Source: Clostridiales bacterium (GTDB lineage: Bacteria > Bacillota > Clostridia > Christensenellales > Borkfalkiaceae). From it: a stretch of DNA of 64,000 nt. The position numbers and the translations under genes were made by a program. Shown piece after piece: positions 17,437 through 25,740 of the stretch (its first letter is position 1; each line of letters begins with the position of its first letter). The notes beneath the pieces were generated by a model. It searched no databases. It saw only the letters and a program-made list of their open reading frames with translations, and was not told the DNA's origin. Where the stretch lies: the NCBI GenBank assembly GCA_015069425.1, contig SVIP01000003.1, forward strand, positions 1 to 64,000, written 5' to 3'.

Positions 17437-18228
17437 ATGGAAATTATAGACGCACACGCACATATTTATCCTGAAAAAATTGCAGAAAAAGCAACTGTTG
17501 CGATAGGTGATTTTTACGATATTCCTATGGAAATGCCTGCGGGAACGGCTGAAAGACTTATTGAAGACGGAAAGAGAGCAGGAATTTCAAGATACGTTGT
17601 TCATTCAGTCGCAACAACTGCGCATCAAGTTCGCTCTATCAATGAGTTTATTAAAAAAGAACTTGAATTACATAAAGAGTTTATCGGCTTTATAACGTTG
17701 CATCAAGACCTAACGGAAGAAGAGGTTGAATTTGAAATATCTTGGGCAATAGAAAACGGATTTAAAGGAATTAAACTTCACCCTGATTTTCAAAAGTTTT
17801 ATATTGACGGCGAAAACGCACAAAAGTTTTATCGTTTAGCCGAGAATAGACTTCCTATTTTATTTCATACAGGGGATAATAGATATGATTTTTCTAAGCC
17901 CGAACGCTTGGTAAAAATGGCTAAAAAATATCCTAACGTAAATTTTATAGGCGCTCACTTTGGTGGTTATCGCTGTTGGGAAGATTCACACCTTTACAAA
18001 GGGTTGTCTAACGTGTATTTTGACACGTGTTCGTCTTTATCGTTTATCACTAGCCAAAAAGCAAAAGAAATTATAGACGAGTTGGGTGCGGATAAATTTT
18101 TCTTTGCAACTGATTTTCCTATGTGGGATGCGTGCGGAGAACTTGAAAGATTTAACGCAATTCCGCTTAACGAACAAGAGAGAAAAATGATACTTTCAGA
18201 CAATATTAAAAAGTTATTAAAATTATAA
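17437..18228 (+). CDS. amidohydrolase-2 family metal-dependent hydrolase
   Basis: TIM-barrel metallohydrolase of the amidohydrolase-2 (COG2159-like) group. The HxH metal motif is at His7/His9, followed by GIKLHPD, a HTGD histidine, GAHFGG, and a late Asp in FATDFPMWD. 263 residues. Substrate unknown; relatives act on decarboxylation or ring-hydrolysis substrates. It has a short gap (51 bases) from the HNH gene. The ribosome site is weak (GTAAGG). The T-box region starts right after it. Confidence 0.7.
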   Translation: MEIIDAHAHIYPEKIAEKATVAIGDFYDIPMEMPAGTAERLIEDGKRAGISRYVVHSVATTAHQVRSINEFIKKELELHKEFIGFITLHQDLTEEEVEFEISWAIENGFKGIKLHPDFQKFYIDGENAQKFYRLAENRLPILFHTGDNRYDFSKPERLVKMAKKYPNVNFIGAHFGGYRCWEDSHLYKGLSNVYFDTCSSLSFITSQKAKEIIDELGADKFFFATDFPMWDACGELERFNAIPLNEQERKMILSDNIKKLLKL

Positions 18229-18246
18229 AAAGCACTAGGTTTTCAC

Positions 18247-18275
18247 TTGACAAGTTTAAATTGTGGTGTTATAAT
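18247..18275 (+). promoter_or_regulatory. promoter P1 of the T-box operon
   Basis: Consensus TTGACA (18247-18252) and TATAAT (18270-18275) with exactly 17 bases between. The start of transcription should be near 18282. Confidence 0.85.
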
Positions 18276-18281
18276 AAAGCA

Positions 18282-18522
18282 AAATTAAACGCTGTGAAGG
18301 AAATAGACGCGGTATCGTAATTTAGAGAGTTGGCGGGTGGTGAAAGTCAATGCGCGGTTAAGCGTTACTCATTCCGGAGCGGAAACGGCGAACAAGTTTA
18401 AGTAATCGTTTTCGGTTAGCCCCGTTAAAAGCGAATAAGTGATTACAATACCTTGTAATAATTCGGGTGGTACCACGGCAAAAAAAGTCGTCCCAAACTG
18501 TTTTTCAGTTTGGGATTTTTTA
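18282..18522 (+). promoter_or_regulatory. T-box riboswitch 1 (leucine, CTC specifier)
   Basis: A full T-box leader. Stem I has the AGAGAG element (about 18318), the distal GGTGGTGAAAG loop, and a specifier loop reading TTA-CTC-A between an ACGC/GCGT helix and a GGAAAT/ATTCC base helix. The specifier is thus CTC (Leu). The T-box core GGGTGGTACCACGG is at 18465-18478; its TGGT matches a tRNA with A73. The terminator is a 10-bp stem at 18491-18515 followed by TTTTTT. Uncharged tRNA-Leu should favour read-through. Confidence 0.9.
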
Positions 18523-18567
18523 TTTCATTAAAATGAGCTAAAGGGTATCTATCGTATGCTTATTTGC

Positions 18568-18596
18568 TTGACAAATGCACGCGCGTAATATATAAT
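18568..18596 (+). promoter_or_regulatory. internal promoter P2 between the T-boxes
   Basis: A second consensus pair, TTGACA (18568-18573) and TATAAT (18591-18596), with 17 bases between. It lies after terminator 1 and before T-box 2, giving that T-box its own start near 18603. Confidence 0.82.
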
Positions 18597-18602
18597 GTTA
18601 TG

Positions 18603-18846
18603 AGTAGGCAGTTTGTGGGATAAACGTGATTAAGTGTTAGCGTAGTTTTAGTTGTGTATATTCAAAATAGTTTAACGCATCTTTACACGTAATCATCATT
18701 GAACGGAACGGTTTGTCATAACAGTAGTCGTTTTCGGTTAGCCCCGTTAAAAGCAAAAGAGTGATTGCAAAATTTTGCAATAATTCGGGTGGTACCGCGG
18801 CTAAAGTCGTCCCTGACTGTTTTTCAGTCGGGGCTTTATTTTTTAT
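18603..18846 (+). promoter_or_regulatory. T-box riboswitch 2 with unusual Stem I (specifier uncertain, possibly ATC/Ile)
   Basis: The 3' half is nearly identical to T-box 1: the TTTTCGGTTAGCCCCGTT Stem III region, the core GGGTGGTACCGCGG at 18787-18800, and a terminator stem at 18811-18833 followed by a T-rich tract. The 5' half differs. No AGAGAG element is seen. Aligning to T-box 1 puts ATC (Ile) followed by A at the specifier, but other foldings (TGATTA with TAATCA) move it. The core call is firm; the codon is not. Confidence 0.8.
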
Positions 18847-18870
18847 TGATTGAATTTAAGGAGATTTATT

Positions 18871-20241
18871 ATGAAAAAGATTACTGTTTCAGACGTAACT
18901 CTAAAGGCTGTTCAAGAACAAGAGTTATCTCTTACTTTTAGAGAAAAACTTACTATAGCAGAAAAACTAGATGCATCATGCGTAGACGCTATTGAACTAC
19001 CTATTCTAATAAATTCTAAAGAAAATGAAGTTATTTATCGTACTATTGCATCAAGTGTTAAAAATGCAATGGTTAAAATACCCGTTGGATTTTCAGCAGA
19101 AGGCGTAAAAATCGCATCTGCTTGCGCTAAAAATGCGTTAAAACCTTGCTTGCAGGTAGTCGTTCCTGTTTCCACAGCGCAAATGGAATATTTTTATCAC
19201 GTTAAAGCACCGGTTATGCTTTCAAAAATTTCAGAACTTGTCAGTTGCGCAAAACAAGAGTGCGAATGTGTAGAGTTTGTGGCACTTGACGCTTTTAGGG
19301 CAGAAGAAGGTTTTGTTGAACAATGTGCAAAAACTGCTTTCGAGGCAGGCGCTTGCGCTATTACCGTTTCTGACGAAGCGGGAGATGCTTTCCCTGAAGA
19401 CTATGCTTTGACAGTAAAGGCTATTAAATCCGCTTGCGATATAAAGGTTTTCGTTCAACCGTCAGATAAACTTAAAATGTCTGCTAGTTGCGCGATTGAG
19501 GCTATTAAGGCTGGGGCAGACGGCGTAAAAACTTCGGTTTATGGAAATTATCTTTCACCAGCAGTTCTTTCTGATGTGTTTAGGGCTAAAAAGTTTAACC
19601 TTGATGCCGATTGCGCTATTGACGTTACAAACGTAAATTCTATTTGTTCGGCAATTAGTGGCGTAACGGAAAAAGAAGAAGACGATAATTTTAACACTAC
19701 AGATAATGTTATAGGTGTAAATTCAAGCATCAACGCCGTTTCTGAGGCGGTTAGACAGTTGGGCTATGAACTTTCTGATAGTGATAACGGCAAAGTTTAT
19801 GAAGAATTTAAAAAAGTTGTTGCCAAGAAAGAATTTATTGATATAAAAGAACTTGAGGCAATAGTTGCAAGCACTGCAATGCAAGTTCCATCAACTTATC
19901 ATCTTATAAATTATTTTGTAAACAGCAGTAATGCAATTCCTGCAACCGCTAACGTTACGCTTGAAAAAGACGGTGAGAAAATTACAGGTGTTTCCACTGG
20001 TGATGGTCCTATTGACGCAGCGTTCCACGCTATTGAACAAGTGGTTGGGCATCATTATGAACTTGATGATTTCCAAGTTCACGCAGTTACTAAAGGTAGA
20101 GGGGCTGTCGGTTCTTCTATTATCCGTTTGCGTGCAAACGGAAAACTTTATCCCGGCAATGGTGTTTCCACGGATATCGTTGGCGCGTGCATTAGGGCGT
20201 ATATAAACGCACTTAACAAAATAGTTTACGAGGAAAATTGA
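18871..20241 (+). CDS. LeuA-like protein lacking catalytic residues (pseudo-isopropylmalate synthase)
   Basis: The HMGL-like TIM barrel (about 1-280) plus the LeuA allosteric domain (about 330-456) of 2-isopropylmalate synthases. The enzyme signature DTTLRDGEQ reads DVTLKAVQEQ (8-17): Arg is Lys, the metal-binding Asp is Ala13 and Gly is Val. The HxHND metal site reads VQPSD (195-199). The barrel should not bind the metal or catalyse condensation. The C-terminal domain keeps GVSTGDGPIDAAF, GRGAVGSS and GNGVSTDI. ATG 18871 has AAGGAG 8 bases upstream. It is the first gene after both T-boxes. It may sense leucine or isoleucine, or chaperone a partner enzyme. Confidence 0.8.
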   Translation: MKKITVSDVTLKAVQEQELSLTFREKLTIAEKLDASCVDAIELPILINSKENEVIYRTIASSVKNAMVKIPVGFSAEGVKIASACAKNALKPCLQVVVPVSTAQMEYFYHVKAPVMLSKISELVSCAKQECECVEFVALDAFRAEEGFVEQCAKTAFEAGACAITVSDEAGDAFPEDYALTVKAIKSACDIKVFVQPSDKLKMSASCAIEAIKAGADGVKTSVYGNYLSPAVLSDVFRAKKFNLDADCAIDVTNVNSICSAISGVTEKEEDDNFNTTDNVIGVNSSINAVSEAVRQLGYELSDSDNGKVYEEFKKVVAKKEFIDIKELEAIVASTAMQVPSTYHLINYFVNSSNAIPATANVTLEKDGEKITGVSTGDGPIDAAFHAIEQVVGHHYELDDFQVHAVTKGRGAVGSSIIRLRANGKLYPGNGVSTDIVGACIRAYINALNKIVYEEN

Positions 20242-20242
20242 T

Positions 20243-22693
20243 ATGAAAATTTCATTTTCCGATAAGTTAGTTAATACTGCAAGTTTTATCGACTTGTGCA
20301 ACACTGTTCAAAGATACGGTTTTGATGGTGTGGAAATTTCCGACGTGGAAAAGGAAAAAGCAAGTCATACTGATAGTATTTTCCGTTCGTCAGTTACTGC
20401 TGACGCTAAAAGAAAGTTAGTTAATAGACACATAGTAATCACTGCGCTTAATTTTCCAGAAAGCATTAGTGAAAATTTCGATAGTGAAAGGCTTGTTAAA
20501 AACATTGAATACGCCGCACTTGCGTCAGTTTCGGGTGTAATAGTTCGTTTTGAAAAATTGCCAGAGATAGAAGTTCTTAAAAACGTTTTGTCAAAAGCAA
20601 TTAAAACCGCTCAAGAATGTGGCATAAGCATCTTGATTGAAACTTGTGGGCCGTTAGTCAACACTGAAAAAGTTCTTGAAGTTATAAACGTTTTCGGAAC
20701 GGCAGCGTTGAAAGTTTGTTGGAACGTTAGGGAAACTTTTTTTACTGCAGGTGAATCTGCCGACAAAACTATTCAAACGTTGGGTGCTTATATAGGGTAC
20801 GTTAAGATAGGCGATAGAAAAGAGGGTAAAGACGTTATTATCGGTGATGGTGAATTACCCGTAAAAGATTTTTATAACGCACTTCGCTCGCTTAATTACG
20901 ACGGTTACGTATCGGTTATGGATTCGGGTGAAATTACTTCTGCAGATATAATTTTAACTCATTTTAAGAGTTATATGTCATTAAAGTCAGAAGTGGTTGA
21001 AAAGCCGATATATTATAACAGGGCAAAAACTGGCACGCACCCTTGGAAGAAATACGACGTTTTAGACCTTACTTTTTCAGAAGTTCTTGACGAAATGGTT
21101 GCACGTTATCCTGACCAGTTGGCGTTTAAGTATACAACCCTTGATTATACTAGAACGTATTCGCAGTTCCGTGACGACGTTGATAGAACGGCTGCCGCGC
21201 TTATTTCTTTAGGCGTTGAACCGGGGCATCACGTTTCAATTTGGGCAACTAATATTCCACAATGGTTTATAACCTTTTGGGCAACGGTAAAAATAGGCGC
21301 AGTGCTTGTAACCGTTAATACGGCTTATAAAATTCACGAGGCTGAATATCTTTTAAGACAATCTGATACTCATACGTTGGTTATGATAGACAGTTGTAAA
21401 GATTCTGATTATAAAGCCATAATAGAAGAACTTTGTCCAGAACTTAAAACCGTTAAAGCAGGTCAACCGCTTTATTCAAAGAAATTGCCTTTCTTACGCA
21501 ACGTAATTACCGTTGGTTTTGATATGGACGGCTGTCTTGAATGGAAAGATTTTATTAAGCGTTCTTCACTTGTTCCGCAAGAAGAAGTTCGTCGTAGAGC
21601 GTCGGAAGTAAAAGCAGACGACGTATGTAATATGCAATATACTTCAGGTACTACAGGCTTTCCTAAAGGCGTTATGCTTACGCACCGCAATATAGTAAAC
21701 AACGGTAAGATTATAGGGGATAGAATGGATATATCCACTGCCGACAGAATGATGATTCAAGTTCCTATGTTCCATTGTTTTGGTATGGTGTTGTCAATGA
21801 CGAATTTGATGACGCACGGCGGAACTTTGTGTCCTATGCCTTATTTTTCACCAAAATCTTCACTTGCGTGCATCAATGATGAAAAAATAACTTGTTTTAA
21901 CGGCGTTCCCACAATGTTTATCGCAATGTTTGCGCACGCAGACTTTGCTAAAACGGATTTTTCTCACATAAGAACTGGTATTATGGCAGGTGCAAACTGT
22001 CCACCTGATTTGATGAGAAGAGCGGCTGCCGAAATGAATATGAAAGAAATTATTAGCGTTTACGGTCAAACAGAGGCGTCGCCGGGTTGCACTATGGGTG
22101 AGGTAAATGAAGATATCGACCATCGTGTTGAAACTGTAGGTAGCGCATTCCCTGGTGTAGAATGTAAAATTATTGACCCAGAAACTGGCGAAGAGTTACC
22201 AGACGGTGAAAATGGTGAATTCGTTGCTCGTGGCTATAACATTATGAAGGGTTATTATAAAATGCCAAAAGCAACAGAGCAAACGATTGACACACAGGGT
22301 TGGTTACATAGTGGTGATATTTGTTGTAGAACACCTGACGGATATTATAAGGTTACAGGCAGACTTAAAGATATGATTATCCGCGGTGGCGAAAACCTTT
22401 ATCCTAGAGAGATTGAAGAATTTTATCTTACGCACGATAAAGTTCGTGACGTTCAAGTAGTAGGCGTTCCTGACCAAAGATACGGCGAAGAGGCTTGCGC
22501 ATACATTATTCTCAAAAAGGGTGAAACGTCAGACGAAAATGAAATGCGTGAATACGGCAACGCTCATATGGCAAAGCATAAAGTTCCAAGGTATTTTGTG
22601 TTTGTAAATGAGTTTCCTATGAACGCTGCGGGAAAAATTTTGAAGTATAAAATGCGTGAAGACGCAATAGAAAAAATAAAAAATATGAAATAA
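20243..22693 (+). CDS. fusion: sugar-isomerase-like TIM barrel + AMP-forming acyl-CoA ligase
   Basis: An 816-residue chain. Residues 1-255 resemble xylose isomerase/AP-endonuclease-2 barrels (GFDGVEIS, IETCG), but metal ligands are degraded: the usual W-D-x-G-H reads WNVRE (160-164), and the HVHxKD-type motif reads YVKIGD. Residues about 265-816 are an acyl-CoA synthetase: P-loop YTSGTTGFPKG (466-476), YGQTEASP, GWLHSGD, GRLKDMIIRGGENLYP and the C-terminal catalytic Lys (NAAGKILK, Lys798). It should activate a carboxylic acid to its CoA ester; the operon suggests branched short-chain acids. It starts one base after the preceding stop, with GAGGAAA upstream. Confidence 0.87.
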   Translation: MKISFSDKLVNTASFIDLCNTVQRYGFDGVEISDVEKEKASHTDSIFRSSVTADAKRKLVNRHIVITALNFPESISENFDSERLVKNIEYAALASVSGVIVRFEKLPEIEVLKNVLSKAIKTAQECGISILIETCGPLVNTEKVLEVINVFGTAALKVCWNVRETFFTAGESADKTIQTLGAYIGYVKIGDRKEGKDVIIGDGELPVKDFYNALRSLNYDGYVSVMDSGEITSADIILTHFKSYMSLKSEVVEKPIYYNRAKTGTHPWKKYDVLDLTFSEVLDEMVARYPDQLAFKYTTLDYTRTYSQFRDDVDRTAAALISLGVEPGHHVSIWATNIPQWFITFWATVKIGAVLVTVNTAYKIHEAEYLLRQSDTHTLVMIDSCKDSDYKAIIEELCPELKTVKAGQPLYSKKLPFLRNVITVGFDMDGCLEWKDFIKRSSLVPQEEVRRRASEVKADDVCNMQYTSGTTGFPKGVMLTHRNIVNNGKIIGDRMDISTADRMMIQVPMFHCFGMVLSMTNLMTHGGTLCPMPYFSPKSSLACINDEKITCFNGVPTMFIAMFAHADFAKTDFSHIRTGIMAGANCPPDLMRRAAAEMNMKEIISVYGQTEASPGCTMGEVNEDIDHRVETVGSAFPGVECKIIDPETGEELPDGENGEFVARGYNIMKGYYKMPKATEQTIDTQGWLHSGDICCRTPDGYYKVTGRLKDMIIRGGENLYPREIEEFYLTHDKVRDVQVVGVPDQRYGEEACAYIILKKGETSDENEMREYGNAHMAKHKVPRYFVFVNEFPMNAAGKILKYKMREDAIEKIKNMK

Positions 22694-22710
22694 GATTAGA
22701 GGTGAGTAAA

Positions 22711-23775
22711 ATGCAAATTAAAATTGAAAAAGCAAAAACGCTCAAGCAGAAACCTGATTTTTCAAATTTAGGTTTCGGTAAATATTTTACAGACCATATG
22801 TTCGTTATGCAGTATGCTGAAGATAAGGGCTGGTACGACGCTAAAATCGTTCCGTTTGATTATATTCCTATTCATCCTGCATCTACGGTTCTTCATTATG
22901 GTGCGGAGATTTTTGAAGGTATGAAAGCGTATAAGACGGAAAACGGATATCAAATGTTCCGCCCTATTGAAAACGTTAAAAGAATGAACGATTCTGCTGA
23001 AAGACTTTGCCTTCCCACATTAGACGAAGAATTTACTATTAAGGCACTAACCGAACTTATCAACCTTGATTACGAATGGATTCCCGACCAACCAGGAACT
23101 TCACTATATATTCGTCCGTTTATGTTTGGTAACGACGAATCTTTGGGTGTTCACGCCGTTCATAATGCAACTTTCGTTATAATTTTATCGCCTGTTGGCA
23201 GTTATTATAAAGAAGGGCTTAATCCCGTTAAAATTAGCATTGAGTCAGAAGACGTTAGAGCAGTTCGCGGTGGTACGGGTTACGCTAAATGCGGTGGTAA
23301 CTACGCTGCATCTTTAAGAGCAGGTAAGCGCGCTGCCGAAAAAGGATTTTCGCAAGTGCTTTGGCTTGACGGCGTTGAAAGAAAATATATTGAAGAAGTT
23401 GGCGCAATGAACGTTATGTTTAAGATTAACGGAGAAATTGTTACGCCTATGCTCACAGGTTCAGTTCTTCCTGGTATAACCAGAAAATCAAGCATTCAAA
23501 TTCTCAAAGAATGGGGATACAAGGTTACTGAAAGACTTATTTCTGTTGACGAACTTATGGAGGCTGCAGAAAACGGAACGTTGGAAGAGGCTTGGGGTAC
23601 TGGTACTGCTGCGGTTATATCACCTATAGGTCATCTTTTCTATAAAGATAAAGATTATACGGTATCTAACAACCAAATCGGTGAACTTACTCAAAAACTT
23701 TACAACGAACTTACTGGTATTCAATGGGGTAAAAATCCTGACGTACGTGGTTGGTGCTATAAGGTAGAAAGATAA
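22711..23775 (+). CDS. ilvE: branched-chain amino acid aminotransferase
   Basis: Class IV PLP aminotransferase interconverting Leu, Ile and Val with their 2-oxoacids. It shows the type II pattern: HYGAEIFEGMKAY near the start, the PLP lysine in AKCGGNYAAS (Lys193), QVLWLDG-ERKYIEEVG, and a TGTAAVISPIG end segment. Start ATG 22711 has GAGGTGA 5 bases upstream; the GTG at 22702 lies inside that site. 354 residues. Its place between the ligase and the oxidoreductase links both to branched-chain amino acids. Confidence 0.93.
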   Translation: MQIKIEKAKTLKQKPDFSNLGFGKYFTDHMFVMQYAEDKGWYDAKIVPFDYIPIHPASTVLHYGAEIFEGMKAYKTENGYQMFRPIENVKRMNDSAERLCLPTLDEEFTIKALTELINLDYEWIPDQPGTSLYIRPFMFGNDESLGVHAVHNATFVIILSPVGSYYKEGLNPVKISIESEDVRAVRGGTGYAKCGGNYAASLRAGKRAAEKGFSQVLWLDGVERKYIEEVGAMNVMFKINGEIVTPMLTGSVLPGITRKSSIQILKEWGYKVTERLISVDELMEAAENGTLEEAWGTGTAAVISPIGHLFYKDKDYTVSNNQIGELTQKLYNELTGIQWGKNPDVRGWCYKVER

Positions 23776-24443
23776 TGTTTGATAAACGCGTAACCGTTTT
23801 TATGGGGCATTATGGTAGTGGAAAAACTTTCGTTGCCGTCAATTACGCCGTAGAACTAGCAAAACGCAAAAAAAACGTAAGTATTTACGATTTAGATATA
23901 GTTAATCCCTATTTTCGTACTGTCGACGCAAATAAAACGCTAGAAAAATACGGTGTAGAACTTGTCGTTTCACCGTTTGCCGAAACAAACGTAGATATTC
24001 CCGCAATGAACGCAAAATCTTATAAGATGGTTGACGATAAGTTGCGTTATGCCGTTGCAGATATCGGGGGCGACGATAGAGGTGCGCTTGCCCTTGGCAG
24101 ATTTTCAGACAAAATTAAAGAAGAAAACAATTACGATGCGTTGTTCGTTCTTAATCCGTTTCGCCCTGAAACTAGAACTATCGAGGGTGCGTTAGAAATT
24201 AAAGAAGAGATTGAGAGAACGGGTAAATTACCTTTTACTGGTATAGTTAATAATGCAAATTTGGGTAAAGAAACTACGTCTTTAGACGTTGTTAAAGGGC
24301 TTGAGTTTGCTAAAAAGTTTTCAACAATAACGGGCTTACCGATAAAATTCACAGCTGTTAGGCGTGATATTATCGACGAAAAAATACAAGAAATTAAACA
24401 AATATTACCAATCGACCCTATAAAATACGGCGACTGGTTATAA
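23775..24443 (+). CDS. P-loop ATPase associated with 2-oxoacid oxidoreductase
   Basis: A 222-residue MinD/ParA-like nucleotide-binding protein. Walker A is GHYGSGKT (11-18), then YDLDIVNPYFR (a switch-I-like Asp) and VADIGGDDRG. It resembles proteins often encoded beside ferredoxin oxidoreductases in Clostridia, whose function I do not know; cofactor or iron-sulfur assembly is possible. It overlaps the ilvE stop by one base (TAATG), so it is co-translated. Confidence 0.6.
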   Translation: MFDKRVTVFMGHYGSGKTFVAVNYAVELAKRKKNVSIYDLDIVNPYFRTVDANKTLEKYGVELVVSPFAETNVDIPAMNAKSYKMVDDKLRYAVADIGGDDRGALALGRFSDKIKEENNYDALFVLNPFRPETRTIEGALEIKEEIERTGKLPFTGIVNNANLGKETTSLDVVKGLEFAKKFSTITGLPIKFTAVRRDIIDEKIQEIKQILPIDPIKYGDWL

Positions 24444-24453
24444 AGGAGAAATT

Positions 24454-24660
24454 ATGGCAAAAGTTACTTTTGACGAAGAGCGTTGCAAAGGTTGCGGATT
24501 ATGCGAAACCGCTTGTCCTAAACAAATTATTGCGCTCTCTAAAGAAAAAATCAATGCAAAAGGTTACCACCCTGCAATCATAACCGCTCAAGAAAAGTGC
24601 ATTGCTTGTGCATTCTGCGCAACAATGTGTCCTGATTCGGTTATAACGGTGGAAAAATAG
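24454..24660 (+). CDS. 2-oxoacid:ferredoxin oxidoreductase, 2x[4Fe-4S] ferredoxin subunit
   Basis: A 68-residue ferredoxin with two CxxCxxCxxxCP clusters (first from Cys11, second near Cys48). As the delta subunit it passes electrons between the catalytic cluster and free ferredoxin. It has an AAAGGAG site and directly precedes alpha, as in VOR/KOR operons. Odd points: none. Confidence 0.9.
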   Translation: MAKVTFDEERCKGCGLCETACPKQIIALSKEKINAKGYHPAIITAQEKCIACAFCATMCPDSVITVEK

Positions 24661-24669
24661 AGGTGTATT

Positions 24670-25740
24670 ATGGCAGAAAAAGTGTTAATGAAAGGTAATG
24701 AAGCACTTGCGGAAGCGGCTATAATGGCAGGCTGTAAATATTATTTCGGCTATCCTATTACTCCGCAAACTGAAGTTGCTGCATATATGGCAAAGCGTAT
24801 GCCTAAAATAGGCGGAACGTTTTTACAAGCAGAATCTGAAGTTGCCGCAATCAATATGGTTTTAGGTGTTGCCGCTTGCGGTAAAAGGGTTATGACCAGT
24901 TCTTCTAGCCCAGGAATATCTTTAAAGAGTGAAGGAATTTCTTATCTTGCTGGTTGTGAACTTCCTGCGCTTATCGTAAACGTACAACGTGGCGGTCCTG
25001 GTCTTGGCGGTATTCAACCTTCGCAATCGGATTATTTCCAAGCGCTTAAAGGCGGTGGACACGGTGATTATAAACTCATTGTTTTAGCACCTGCATCAAT
25101 TCAAGAAATGGTTGACCTTACGTTTAAGGGCTTTGACCTTGCAGATAAATATAGAATGCCTGCAATGCTTCTTGCAGACGGAACTATGGGGCAAATGATG
25201 GAACCTGTAAGTTTAGAACTTGGTGAAGTTAAAGAGTATGCTAAACCTTGGGCAACTACTGGTAGAGATACCCACGAAGGTAGAAACGTAGTAAACTCAT
25301 TATCTTTAAGCCCCGCTCAACTTGAAGAATGGAACATAAACAGATACGAGCGTTATAAAATCGTAGAACGTGATGAAGTTATGTACGAAGAGTTTATGAT
25401 GGAAGACGCTGATATTTGTATAGTTGCGTTTGGTATTGCTGCTCGTATTGCAAAAAATGCAATTATGGATGCAAGAAAACGTGGCATAAAAGTTGGTATG
25501 CTTCGTCCTATCACTCTTTATCCGTTCCCCAAAGAGGCTCTTAAAAAGGCAGCAAGTAAAGTTAAATCTTTCCTTTCTGTTGAATTAAATATGGGGCAAA
25601 TGGTTGATGACGTTAAACTTGCTATCAACTGTTCTAAACCCGTTTACTTCTACGGTAGAACTGGTGGTGTGCTTATGACACCAGATGAAGTTGTTGGTAA
25701 ACTTGAAGAAATTGAAAAAGGAGATGCAAAAGAATGGTAG
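24670..25740 (+). CDS. 2-oxoacid:ferredoxin oxidoreductase alpha subunit (VorB/KorA type)
   Basis: Carries the pyruvate-ferredoxin oxidoreductase core domain: GYPITPQTE (about 24-32), an AESEVAAINMVLGV segment, SSSPGISL, and RGGPGLGGIQPSQSDY. 356 residues. The subunit order delta-alpha-beta-gamma and the length fit 2-oxoisovalerate (VOR) or 2-oxoglutarate (KOR) enzymes. I prefer VOR because of ilvE and the T-boxes. AGAGGTG lies upstream of the ATG. It overlaps beta by 7 bases. Confidence 0.88.
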   Translation: MAEKVLMKGNEALAEAAIMAGCKYYFGYPITPQTEVAAYMAKRMPKIGGTFLQAESEVAAINMVLGVAACGKRVMTSSSSPGISLKSEGISYLAGCELPALIVNVQRGGPGLGGIQPSQSDYFQALKGGGHGDYKLIVLAPASIQEMVDLTFKGFDLADKYRMPAMLLADGTMGQMMEPVSLELGEVKEYAKPWATTGRDTHEGRNVVNSLSLSPAQLEEWNINRYERYKIVERDEVMYEEFMMEDADICIVAFGIAARIAKNAIMDARKRGIKVGMLRPITLYPFPKEALKKAASKVKSFLSVELNMGQMVDDVKLAINCSKPVYFYGRTGGVLMTPDEVVGKLEEIEKGDAKEW

